From CALBTQ01 sp036725605 (lineage in GTDB: Bacteria > Lernaellota > Lernaellaia > Lernaellales > Lernaellaceae): a stretch of 38,159 nt of DNA. Below are positions 22,498-30,228 of this stretch, piece by piece. Below the pieces are notes generated by a model. That model saw nothing but the letters and a program-made list of their open reading frames with translations, was not told the DNA's origin and made no database searches. Position 1 is the stretch's first letter; the number at the start of each line of letters is the position of its first letter. The stretch spans positions 1 through 38,159 of the forward strand of contig DAIMDW010000040.1 of assembly GCA_036725605.1 (NCBI GenBank), given 5' to 3'. A program made the position numbers and the translations under genes.

Positions 22498-24224
22498 GGC
22501 AGATAATCCTCCACTTCGGCAAGGGACTGTAAAACGCGGGCGGCGCCGGCCCGGTACAAAAGCGACTCGATTGTCCGGCGATCGTCGGCCGGCGAAACCA
22601 CGCCCAACGGCAATACGCCCGCGCGACGCGAGGCTTGGATATCATCGGGCGTATCGCCAATCATCCAGGCCGTGGTGCAATTCAATTTTTCCAGACAAAG
22701 CTTGACCGGCGCGGGATCGGGTTTGTGCGGCGCATCATCCATGCAGACCACGGTCCGAAACAACTCGGTGATGCCGTACTGATTGAGGAATCGTTGGGCG
22801 TCGTGGCGCGGTCGGCCGGTGACAACGGCAAGCGGTACACGCGCGGCGAGACGTTCCAGCCGGCTCTTTTCGATCAGCAACGTTTCGGTCGCCCACAATC
22901 CCGGTTGCTCGTCATCGCCCTGATAAATTTGTTCGAAACGCGTTGTCACTTCCGCCAAATCGGTTTGTACGCCATGCGCCGACAGCAAGCGTTGCGTGAC
23001 GATCCACTCGTTGTTGGCGTCGCCCTTGGCCTTCTCCCGCGTGACATCGGCGACTGTCAGATCGACGCCGAATGTTTTCGCCGTGTCGATAACCGCCTGG
23101 CGATAGGACTGCGAATCGTCGGCCAGCACGCCGTCCATATCGAAGATAATGGCCTGCGGACATGCGATCACCCGTAGCGAATGCACCAACCGCTGAAAGG
23201 TCGATTCGTCACCCGGGCAGGTAATGCGCACGCCGCCGGGGAACTCCTCTTCCGCCGGAATCAACCGCGCGGCAATGCCCAAACCCGCCAACGCATCGCG
23301 CAGCCACAACGCATCGGTCGGGCGTACGAAAACGAAATTTCCTTGCGAGGCGGTCGTTGCGTAGCCCAGTTCATTTAAAAGATGGTGCAACCGCTCACGC
23401 TCGGAGCGCACCTGCGCCACGTAATTTTTCATCGATTGTCGATCGGAGGAAACCCGATCGGCGGCCAATTGCAACGAGATATTCGCCACCGGGAAAGGCA
23501 AACCGGCGCGGCGCAAATAGTGAATCAATTGCGGCGGACCGGCGGCGAAGCCCACGCGCAAACCGGCCATGCCCCAGGCCTTGGAAAAGGTGTGTAACGC
23601 GATCGCGTTGGGCAGGCGCAACACGGTTGCGGTCAGATCGTCATCGGCAAACTGGGTGTAGGCGAGGTCGACCAGCAAGAGCACGTCGGGCGCCGCGCGG
23701 CTGATATGCTCCAGATCGGCGGCCGCCACCGTTTCGCCGGTCGGATTGTTCGGAGTGATTGCGGTGATGATGCCCGTTTGAGGCGTGACGGCGGCGAGAA
23801 TCCGATCGGTTGGAAAACGACCGTTCGTCCAGGGTACGTCAACGATCGCGCCGCCGGCGAGCGTTGCGAAGTTGCGGTACATGTCGAAAGTCGGATAGGG
23901 CAGAATCATCTCGCGATCAGGCGAGAGAAAAACGCGGCAGCAACGTTGAATCGCATCATCGCAACCGGCGGTCACCAGAACCTGCGACGGATCGATACGC
24001 AACTCGGCGGCGATCAACGCTTCCAGGCGATCGGCTTTTTGATAACGGCAGAAGAGATCGGGTCCGCCGGCGGGCAGATCGTCCAGCAAAGCAAGCGGCG
24101 GACCGACTCCCTCATTGCTGTCGAGTTTTAGATCGGTCGGCGCCGGCGCTTTCGGCGGCGAATACACATCGAGCTGATCGATGAATGCCGCCGGTCGCGG
24201 GCCGCCTGTTTTCGTGGGATTCAT
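22494..24224 (-). CDS. hisC: HisC aminotransferase fused to a HAD phosphatase
   Basis: Residues 1-353 are histidinol-phosphate aminotransferase, a class-I PLP enzyme: LKLDSNEGVGPP, TAGCDDAI, ITPNNPTGE, and the PLP lysine Lys215 in HTFSKAWGMAGLRVGF. Residues 355-576 are a HAD hydrolase: nucleophile Asp362 and acid/base Asp364 in IIFDMDGVLAD, motif II in VVTGRPR, Lys501 in HKPDP, and motif IV GDTPDD. All four HAD motifs are intact. The aminotransferase makes histidinol phosphate, and the next step is its dephosphorylation, so the fusion most simply joins consecutive reactions. Isolated HAD proteins of this subfamily are often annotated without a function. ATG 24224 has GGAGG nine bases before it; the end overlaps hisB by ATGA. 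Confidence 0.92.
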   Translation of the reverse strand: MNPTKTGGPRPAAFIDQLDVYSPPKAPAPTDLKLDSNEGVGPPLALLDDLPAGGPDLFCRYQKADRLEALIAAELRIDPSQVLVTAGCDDAIQRCCRVFLSPDREMILPYPTFDMYRNFATLAGGAIVDVPWTNGRFPTDRILAAVTPQTGIITAITPNNPTGETVAAADLEHISRAAPDVLLLVDLAYTQFADDDLTATVLRLPNAIALHTFSKAWGMAGLRVGFAAGPPQLIHYLRRAGLPFPVANISLQLAADRVSSDRQSMKNYVAQVRSERERLHHLLNELGYATTASQGNFVFVRPTDALWLRDALAGLGIAARLIPAEEEFPGGVRITCPGDESTFQRLVHSLRVIACPQAIIFDMDGVLADDSQSYRQAVIDTAKTFGVDLTVADVTREKAKGDANNEWIVTQRLLSAHGVQTDLAEVTTRFEQIYQGDDEQPGLWATETLLIEKSRLERLAARVPLAVVTGRPRHDAQRFLNQYGITELFRTVVCMDDAPHKPDPAPVKLCLEKLNCTTAWMIGDTPDDIQASRRAGVLPLGVVSPADDRRTIESLLYRAGAARVLQSLAEVEDYLP

Positions 24225-24237
24225 TCATCAACCTCCG

Positions 24238-25113
24238 TCAGGACACCAGTTGATCGGGCGCGGTGACGACGATGTCGGTGCCGCCGTGCGCTTTGATTTG
24301 CGGAATCAAAATCGGCAACTGATCTTTGGGCACGGCCGCCTTGATCGCGAAAGCGTCTTCGCCGAACAGCGGGGCGATGGTCGGCCGGCGCATGCAGGGC
24401 AGCAGGTTGACGAGTTGCTCGAGCTTGTTGGCCGGCACGTTGACGTCGATCATCACGCGCAGGCGCGCGTCAAGCACCGACTGTACAAGCATGATGAACT
24501 TGTCGATGGCCTTGCGTTTTTGACGGTTTTTCATCGCCTGCGGATTGGCGAACAGGCGCGTCGACGATTCCATCAACACATCGACGATCTCCAACTGTCC
24601 GGCGCGCAAGGTGTCGCCGGTGGCGGTGTTGTCCACGATGCAGTCGGCATCTTCGGGCGGAAAAACCTCGGTCGCGCCGTAGGAACGCACGAAGGTCGCC
24701 TTCATTTTATTGCGGCGGATCCAAGCCTGCGTCAGCCGTTCGTATTCGGAGGCCACGACCAGCTTACGGGCGGGCAGTTTGCCGTTGCGCAAAATCGCCT
24801 TGGGCGCGGCGGCGACTACGCGCACCGGATTGAGTCCGGTGTCCAGCAGTTGCACAAGGTTGGCGTTGAGCTCGGCGGCCCAATCCGCACCGGCAAAGCC
24901 GATGTCGCGGGAACCGAAGTGCAGCATCTCGACAATGTTCTGCGGTTTGAGAATCTTGGTTTCAAATCCCGGCAACGAGATGGTCGGGCGGTAGTGGCGC
25001 TCACTGAACGAGATGCCGATGCCCGCGTCGTGCAACAAAGCGAACACTCCTTCCTGCATTCGTCCCTTGGGCAGCGCCAGCCGCAGTATGTTGCCGTTTG
25101 CTTTGTTCGCCAT
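24238..25113 (-). CDS. hisG: ATP phosphoribosyltransferase, long form
   Basis: HisG condenses ATP and PRPP, the committed and feedback-regulated step of histidine synthesis. ATG 25113 is chosen because AAGGAG (25120-25125) is six bases upstream; the frame could extend to TTG 25131. The 291-residue product is the long form: catalytic halves with LRLALPKGRMQEGV and the PRPP loop DCIVDNTATGDTLRAG, then a C-terminal ACT-like regulatory domain (about 215-291; LRVMIDVNVPANKLEQLVNLLPCMRRPTIAP...). The long form works without HisZ, and no hisZ is seen. It is the first structural gene behind the His attenuator and is 13 bp ahead of hisC. Confidence 0.96.
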   Translation of the reverse strand: MANKANGNILRLALPKGRMQEGVFALLHDAGIGISFSERHYRPTISLPGFETKILKPQNIVEMLHFGSRDIGFAGADWAAELNANLVQLLDTGLNPVRVVAAAPKAILRNGKLPARKLVVASEYERLTQAWIRRNKMKATFVRSYGATEVFPPEDADCIVDNTATGDTLRAGQLEIVDVLMESSTRLFANPQAMKNRQKRKAIDKFIMLVQSVLDARLRVMIDVNVPANKLEQLVNLLPCMRRPTIAPLFGEDAFAIKAAVPKDQLPILIPQIKAHGGTDIVVTAPDQLVS

Positions 25114-25129
25114 GTCCATCTCCTTGCGC

Positions 25130-25159
25130 AAAAAAAAACGCCGGCGGTTCAGCCGGCGT
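25130..25159 (-). terminator. his attenuator terminator
   Basis: On the minus strand ACGCCGGC and GCCGGCGT form a perfect 8-bp stem (25152-25159 with 25138-25145) around a six-base loop. They run straight into nine T (25138-25130). It is a textbook intrinsic terminator, but it lies in front of hisG, just before its ribosome site, and after a His-rich leader peptide. It therefore acts as the attenuator. Confidence 0.92.
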
Positions 25160-25236
25160 CGGTGTTTGTGTTGGGGGAGAGACTACACCACCATCCGGCC
25201 CTCGTCGGAGAGAGTATGATGATGGTGATGGTTCAT
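25151..25236 (-). promoter_or_regulatory. competing RNA pairings of the his attenuator
   Basis: Three segments can pair alternatively. CACCATC within the His codons (25221-25227) complements GATGGTG (25189-25195), forming the early hairpin. GGCCGG (25195-25200) can instead pair with CCGGCT (25151-25156), the proximal arm of the terminator, with one G-U pair, forming an antiterminator. When ribosomes stall on His codons the first pairing is blocked and the antiterminator is favoured. The segments are visible; the mechanism is inferred from enterobacterial his operons. Confidence 0.65.
25183..25236 (-). CDS. hisL: his operon leader peptide
   Basis: A 17-codon frame reads MNHHHHHTLSDEGRMVV and ends in TAG. 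The five consecutive His codons (CAT CAC CAT CAT CAT) cover 25216-25230. An in-frame ATG at 25248 would add MNWR, but it coincides with the predicted transcription start. The frame lies between a good promoter and a GC hairpin plus T-run in front of hisG. This is the arrangement of the enterobacterial hisL, whose peptide has seven His. The peptide itself probably has no function beyond letting the ribosome sense charged His-tRNA. Confidence 0.9.
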   Translation of the reverse strand: MNHHHHHTLSDEGRMVV

Positions 25237-25254
25237 CCGCCAGTTCATAAATCT

Positions 25255-25283
25255 TGCATAACCAAACGAGCGAAACTTGTCAA
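25255..25283 (-). promoter_or_regulatory. sigma-70 promoter of the his operon
   Basis: On the minus strand a perfect -35 TTGACA (25278-25283) is separated by 17 bases from TATGCA (25255-25260). The start point would be near 25248, giving a short leader to the hisL ATG at 25236. No terminator is visible between the thrC stop (25353) and this promoter, so read-through from thr is possible. Confidence 0.7.
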
Positions 25284-25352
25284 ATGAATTGTGATTGACT
25301 TTCTCATCGTGCATCGTCGCGGACGCGGAATGAGGAAAAACCGTCGCGCGTA

Positions 25353-26663
25353 TCATCGGCCGTTTTCCAGCTGCAGGGCATCGACGATCGCCGCCATATC
25401 CGCCGGCAAAACGAGCGGCGCGTTGACGTGGTGCGGCGGCAGCGCGGACATCGCGCCGGTATGATAGTCGACGCCGACCTGCGAGAACTTCAAACCGTGC
25501 GCGGTCATGATCGCCACGACGGTTTGCTCGTCTTCGATGATTTTTTGCGCGCGCAATTTGCGCAGGCCGGCCAGCGCCACGCCGGAGTTGGGACAGACCG
25601 CGACGCCGCAGCGATCGGCCAGCGCCTTGGCGTCCATCAGTTCCGCCTCGGTCACTTCCTCGACGACGCCGTCGAACTCGGCGACGACCTTCGCGGCCTT
25701 GTCATGACTGACCGGCGCGCCGATGCGAATGGCGCTGGCCAGCGTCGGTTCGGCGGTGACGAAAATCCTCTCGGTGAAGCCGGTTTGATAGCTGCGGAAA
25801 AATGGATCGGCCGCTTGCGCCTGAATGGCGGCGATGCGCGGCAGGCGGTCGATTACGCCCAAGGCGTACGCTTCGCGCAGCCCTTTGCCCAGGGCGCTGA
25901 TGTTGCCGGCGTTGCCGACGGGGATGACGAACCAGTCGGGCACGCGCCAGCCCAGTTGCGCGATCGACTCCAGGCCGATGGATTTTTGTCCCTCGATGCG
26001 CAGTGAGTTCATCGAGTTGAGCAGGTAAATCGGATAGCGTTCGGCGACCTGCTGCACCAGTCGCATGCAACCGTCGAAATCGGTGTCCAGCGCCAGGGTG
26101 ACGGCGCCGTAGGCGATGGCCTGCGCAAGCTGTTCCGGGCTGATTTTGTTGTGCGGCAGAAAGACGACGCCGCGTAGATCGTCGACCTGTGCGGCATACG
26201 CGGCCATCGCGGCGGAGGTGTCGCCGGTCGAGGCGCAGGCAACGATTTTCATCCCCAGATGTTTCGCCCAGGAAACGCCGGTGGTCATGCCGCGATCCTT
26301 GAACGACAACGTCGGATTTTCGCCCTCGTGCTTCAGGTACAACCTGTCGGTTTGAAACGCGCGCGAAAGTTTCGCGGTGCGATACAGGTTGGTGTTGCCT
26401 TCGGGTTTGCTGACGATATCGGCCATGGGCAGGTCGGGCAGAATCATTTCATGAAAGCGCCAGACGCCGGACGCGTAGGGAAATTGCGTGCTGCCGGCGC
26501 GCGCGGCGAAACGCTTGCGCATGTCGGGAAAGGCAAAGCGGAGGCGCTCCAGATCGTGCGCCACCTCGAGCAGATCGCCGCAATCGCAACGGTAGCGCAC
26601 CTCGGTCGCTTCATAGGTCGCGCCACAGCGGATGCATTGCAGAACGGAGAATTTCTCACTCAT
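25353..26663 (-). CDS. thrC: threonine synthase
   Basis: ThrC converts O-phosphohomoserine to threonine using PLP. ATG 26663 overlaps the thrB stop as ATGA, so the much longer frame is not used. The 436-residue protein starts with a zinc-ribbon-like segment (Cys10, Cys13, Cys26, Cys28: CIRCGATYEA...YRCDCGD). It then has EGNTNLYR, the PLP lysine Lys122 in PTLSFKDRGM, ASTGDTSAAMAAYAA and VGNAGNISALGKGL for phosphate binding. This is the shorter, zinc-ribbon-bearing type of threonine synthase. It is the last gene of the thrABC set. Confidence 0.95.
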   Translation of the reverse strand: MSEKFSVLQCIRCGATYEATEVRYRCDCGDLLEVAHDLERLRFAFPDMRKRFAARAGSTQFPYASGVWRFHEMILPDLPMADIVSKPEGNTNLYRTAKLSRAFQTDRLYLKHEGENPTLSFKDRGMTTGVSWAKHLGMKIVACASTGDTSAAMAAYAAQVDDLRGVVFLPHNKISPEQLAQAIAYGAVTLALDTDFDGCMRLVQQVAERYPIYLLNSMNSLRIEGQKSIGLESIAQLGWRVPDWFVIPVGNAGNISALGKGLREAYALGVIDRLPRIAAIQAQAADPFFRSYQTGFTERIFVTAEPTLASAIRIGAPVSHDKAAKVVAEFDGVVEEVTEAELMDAKALADRCGVAVCPNSGVALAGLRKLRAQKIIEDEQTVVAIMTAHGLKFSQVGVDYHTGAMSALPPHHVNAPLVLPADMAAIVDALQLENGR

Positions 26664-27628
26664 CGGCGTCGCGCTCCTTCGGAATCGATGGTGGTGACGA
26701 TGATGTCGGCGGCCAGATCGCGGCGAGCGAAAACGGCGGACATGGCCTCGGCGGCGGCCTGGGCGATTTGCCGATTGGGCGCCAGGGCGAAGACGGTCGG
26801 TCCCGAACCGCTGATCGAACAACCGTAGGCGCCGCTTTCCAGCGCCGCGTTTTTCACGGCGGCAAAGTCGGGAATGAGTTTCGCCCGGCAAGGTTCGACG
26901 ACGACATCGCGCAACGAGGCGCGCAGTAGTTTTTCATCGGCGGTAAATAGCGCCAATACTAATGATGCGCTATTGGCCCAGTTCTGCGCCGCGTCGGTCA
27001 GGGGGATCATTTTCGGCAACGCCTCGCGCGCCGCTTTGGTGGAAACGGCAATCGCCGGGGTGACGGCCGCGACGTGCAATTCGATTTGCGGGATGAAACG
27101 CGCGATGTGCGGCGGCTCGTTGGCCTGGACCACGGTGAATCCGCCGTAGAGCGAGGGCGCAACGTTGTCGGCATGGCGGCTGCCGGAAGCGACCATCTCG
27201 CCGGACAACGCCGCCTGCAACACCAGTTCATCGTCGTAAGGGCGAGCGGACAATTGCGCGACCAGGTGCATCGCGGCGACCGCTCCGGCGACGGCGCTGG
27301 CGGCGCTTCCGCCTAAACCGGCGCTCAACGGTAATCCTTTAATGATCTCCAGTTCGAGGCCGTGAGCCTCGGACAAATCCGGCGGTTGTTGCCAAACGAC
27401 CTGCGCCGCTTTGCCGGCGGTGTTTTGAGCGGCAAGCAAAGGCAGGCGGCCGTCGTCGTTGGCGATGCGCGCGATATGCACGCCGGGTTCGTCAGTCAGG
27501 CGTGCGTGCACAACGTCGCCCGCGCCGGCGAGGGCGAAGCCGAAGCAGTCGAAGCCCGGCCCGACGTTGGCCACGGTCGCCGGGGCGAAAACGCTGATGG
27601 AGTCGTTGCTCGTTGTCGTGGATTTCAT
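26660..27628 (-). CDS. thrB: homoserine kinase
   Basis: This GHMP kinase phosphorylates homoserine ahead of threonine synthase. The 322-residue protein has the N-terminal FAPATVANVGPGFDCFGFAL, the ATP loop GLPLSAGLGGSAASAVAGA (about 97-115), a GEMVASGSRHADNVAPSLYGG-type segment in the middle (given here in part), and the C-terminal GCSISGSGPTVFAL. Length and motifs are normal. It overlaps thrA and thrC by ATGA on each side. Confidence 0.96.
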   Translation of the reverse strand: MKSTTTSNDSISVFAPATVANVGPGFDCFGFALAGAGDVVHARLTDEPGVHIARIANDDGRLPLLAAQNTAGKAAQVVWQQPPDLSEAHGLELEIIKGLPLSAGLGGSAASAVAGAVAAMHLVAQLSARPYDDELVLQAALSGEMVASGSRHADNVAPSLYGGFTVVQANEPPHIARFIPQIELHVAAVTPAIAVSTKAAREALPKMIPLTDAAQNWANSASLVLALFTADEKLLRASLRDVVVEPCRAKLIPDFAAVKNAALESGAYGCSISGSGPTVFALAPNRQIAQAAAEAMSAVFARRDLAADIIVTTIDSEGARRR

Positions 27629-30093
27629 GCGTGTCGCGCCACCTTCAGCAAGTCGCCGAAAACGCCGGCGGCGGTGACCTCCGCACCCGCGCCGGGTCCG
27701 CGGATGATCAACGGATTGTTGCGGTACCGTTCGGTCTGATAGACGACGATGTTGTCGGGGCCGTTCAATTGTCCTTCGGCCGATTGCAGCTCAACCGCTT
27801 TGAGGCCCACGGTTACGCGGCCGTCGACGATTTCGACGAGGTAGCGCAGGACTTTGTTTTCCGTACGCGCTTGCTCGACCTGCGCGGCAAAATCGTCGTC
27901 GAGATCGGGCAGGCGATTCATGAACGTGTCGACATCCGGCAGCGCCATCATTTCCGACGGGACCATGCCGGTCAGGTCGACGTCGGTCATTTCCAATTCC
28001 AGGCCGATTTCGCGGGCGATGATCAGCGCCTTGCGCGCGACGTCGAGGCCGGACAAATCGTCGCGCGGATCGGGCTCGGTGAAACCCAGCGCCTTGGCTT
28101 CGCGAACGACCTCCGAGAACAAGCGCCCTTCCTGCAAGCCCGAGCAAATGTAGCCCAGCGTGCCGGAAAAGCAGCCGGTAACGCGCAGGATGCGATCGTG
28201 GGTGGCCAGCAAATCCTGCAAGGTGAACAAAACCGGCAAACCGGCGCCGAAGGTCGTTTCGAAATGATAACCCGCGCCGTGCGCGAAGGCTTGCCAGCGA
28301 AGGTTCTTGTAATCGGCCAGCGAGCCGGAAAGCGGCTTCTTGTTGGCGGTAACCACGTGAATGCCGTTTTGCAGCGCCAACGCGTGCAGCGGGATCGTTT
28401 CCGCCGCGGTGACATCGACGAGCACGACGTCCATCCGTTGCGTGCTGACAATGCGCTCGATGATTTCCTTGTCCGCCGGTCGCGTCTCGCCGCCCAAAGA
28501 GCGCAGTGTTGCGCCATCGGCGATTTGCCGCAGCGCTTCGGCCTTGATGCCCGCCGGATCGAACAGCAGTTCATCGCGTCCGCAGACGCCGATCACCTTC
28601 AGACTCAGACCGTGGTCGCGGCGCAGCCGTTCCTGCCCGGCGAGCAACTGGCTGATGAGCGTGCGGCCGATCAACCCTTTGCCGAACAGCACCACGTGCG
28701 TGTCGGTGGTCAGACCGAAACGCGTATGCACGGCGGCGACGGCGCGCTGCAGATTGTCTTGGTCGACGACGACCGAAACGTTCAACTCGGAACTGCCTTG
28801 CGCGATGGCCAGCACGTTGATGCGCCCGCGGCCCAGGGCGGTGAACAGACGCTGGCTGATGCCCGGCGTACCCTTCATCCCTTCGCCGATGATCGCCAGA
28901 ATGCCCACCGGCGCGGCCAGGTCGATGCGTTCGATCATCTTGCGGAACAGTTCGAGCTTGAACTCCTCCTCCAATTCCTTGACCACGCGCGCCCCGTCGC
29001 CTTGCCGCACGATGAAGCTGATGTTCTGTTCGGAACTGGCCTGCGAAATCATGAAGACGTTGACGCCGGCCCGCGCCGTCGCGGTGAACACGCGCTGCAC
29101 GATACCGGGCACGCCGATCATGCCCTTGCCTTCGAGGGTGACCATCGCCATGTCGGGTATCGAGGTGACGCTTTTCACGCCCTGGAAACGGTCGGTGCGG
29201 CGATCGGTGATCAACGTGCCGGGATGCTCCGGGCTGAACGAATTGCGGATGCGCAACGGAATATTCTGCTGCACCGCCGGAATCATCGTGCGCGGATGCA
29301 GCACGCGCGAACCGAAATAGGCCATCTCGGCGGCTTCGCGATAGGAGATCGCTTCAAGCACGCGGGCTTCGGGAACGATACGTGGGTCGGCGGTCATCAC
29401 GCCGTCCACGTCGGTCCAGATCCAGATTTCATCGGCGTCCAAAAACGCGCCGATCAGCGAGGCGGAAAAATCGCTGCCGCCGCGTCCGAGCGTTGTCGTC
29501 AGGCCGGATTCGGTTTTGCCGATGAAGCCGGTGATGACGCACACCGCTTTGTCGGCCATCGGCAATACCGTTTTGCGCGTAAGCTCGCGGCTGACGGTCA
29601 TGTCGACGTTGGCGCTCAGAAAATTGTCGTCGGTGCGGATGATGTCGCGGGCGTCGACCACGCGACCGCGCAGCCCTTGTTGCGAAATCGCGGCGGCAAG
29701 AATTGGGGCGGCAAGTCGCTCGCCGAACGAGGCGATCAACGCCTGCGAGCGCGGCGTGAGTTCGCGCAAAAGGAAAACGCCATGCAGCAATTGTTCGAGT
29801 TCATCGATCGTTTGCCGGCAAAAATCGAGCAACGCGGTTTGCGTGTCCCCAGCGGAAACGACCACCGTGGCGGTATCCAAATGACGAGCGCGCAATGCGG
29901 CCAGATTCGTTTCGACGACCGTGTTTTTTCGTTCCTTGGCGGCTTCGGCCATGACGATCAACGTGTCGGTGACGCCGGCCAGAGCCGAGGTGACGACGAC
30001 GGCGGGCCGATCGTGCTGTGCGATCAACTGGGCGGCGACGGTGATCCGTTCGGCATTTTTGACGGAGGTGCCGCCGAATTTGTGTACCAGCAT
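27625..30093 (-). CDS. thrA: bifunctional aspartate kinase/homoserine dehydrogenase
   Basis: The 822-residue fusion catalyses the first and third steps from aspartate to threonine. The aspartate kinase covers about 1-290 (VHKFGGTSVKNAERI, then GRGGSDFSASLIGAFLDADEI). Two ACT domains at about 305-460 contain the IGVPGIVQRVFTATARAGVN and GTPGISQRLFTALGRGRIN motifs, where threonine would bind. The homoserine dehydrogenase runs from about 465 (NAD loop LFGKGLIGRTL) to 822, with ANKKPLSG and GAGAEVTAAGVFGDLL. GAGAGGAAC-like sequence (GAGAGG) lies seven bases before ATG 30093. This is the ThrA architecture best known from enterobacteria and plants. asd, encoding the intervening enzyme, is not in the window. 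Confidence 0.96.
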   Translation of the reverse strand: MLVHKFGGTSVKNAERITVAAQLIAQHDRPAVVVTSALAGVTDTLIVMAEAAKERKNTVVETNLAALRARHLDTATVVVSAGDTQTALLDFCRQTIDELEQLLHGVFLLRELTPRSQALIASFGERLAAPILAAAISQQGLRGRVVDARDIIRTDDNFLSANVDMTVSRELTRKTVLPMADKAVCVITGFIGKTESGLTTTLGRGGSDFSASLIGAFLDADEIWIWTDVDGVMTADPRIVPEARVLEAISYREAAEMAYFGSRVLHPRTMIPAVQQNIPLRIRNSFSPEHPGTLITDRRTDRFQGVKSVTSIPDMAMVTLEGKGMIGVPGIVQRVFTATARAGVNVFMISQASSEQNISFIVRQGDGARVVKELEEEFKLELFRKMIERIDLAAPVGILAIIGEGMKGTPGISQRLFTALGRGRINVLAIAQGSSELNVSVVVDQDNLQRAVAAVHTRFGLTTDTHVVLFGKGLIGRTLISQLLAGQERLRRDHGLSLKVIGVCGRDELLFDPAGIKAEALRQIADGATLRSLGGETRPADKEIIERIVSTQRMDVVLVDVTAAETIPLHALALQNGIHVVTANKKPLSGSLADYKNLRWQAFAHGAGYHFETTFGAGLPVLFTLQDLLATHDRILRVTGCFSGTLGYICSGLQEGRLFSEVVREAKALGFTEPDPRDDLSGLDVARKALIIAREIGLELEMTDVDLTGMVPSEMMALPDVDTFMNRLPDLDDDFAAQVEQARTENKVLRYLVEIVDGRVTVGLKAVELQSAEGQLNGPDNIVVYQTERYRNNPLIIRGPGAGAEVTAAGVFGDLLKVARHA

Positions 30094-30179
30094 GAGGTTC
30101 CTCTCATCTGATGTCGTGAGCGTCGTTGTTGAAGGATTCCCGGTTGCGATTCGATTTTCACCAACAGAGCGCGAAATCT

Positions 30180-30208
30180 TTCATAACATGCCGAACGATC
30201 GTTTCCAA
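30180..30208 (-). promoter_or_regulatory. possible promoter of thrABC
   Basis: In the 135-bp gap between argH and thrA, TTGGAA (30203-30208) and TATGAA (30180-30185) are 17 bases apart on the minus strand, each matching four of six consensus bases. A small inverted repeat CGTTTC-CAA-GAAACG (30200-30214) overlaps the -35. No Thr-rich leader frame or T-run hairpin is present, so I see no attenuator here. Confidence 0.38.
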
Positions 30209-30228
30209 GAAACGGTTGTGGCTCGATA

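Noticed and set aside
27613..30111. An 832-codon open frame on the plus strand, opposite thrA
   Set aside because: It mirrors thrA almost end to end, has no family motif or ribosome site and is compositionally odd (rich in Arg, Gln, His, Asp). Such antisense frames are expected from GC-biased third positions.
30150..30190. A short frame MKDFALCW before thrA as a possible thr leader peptide
   Set aside because: It contains no Thr or Ile codons and no terminator-like hairpin with T-run follows.
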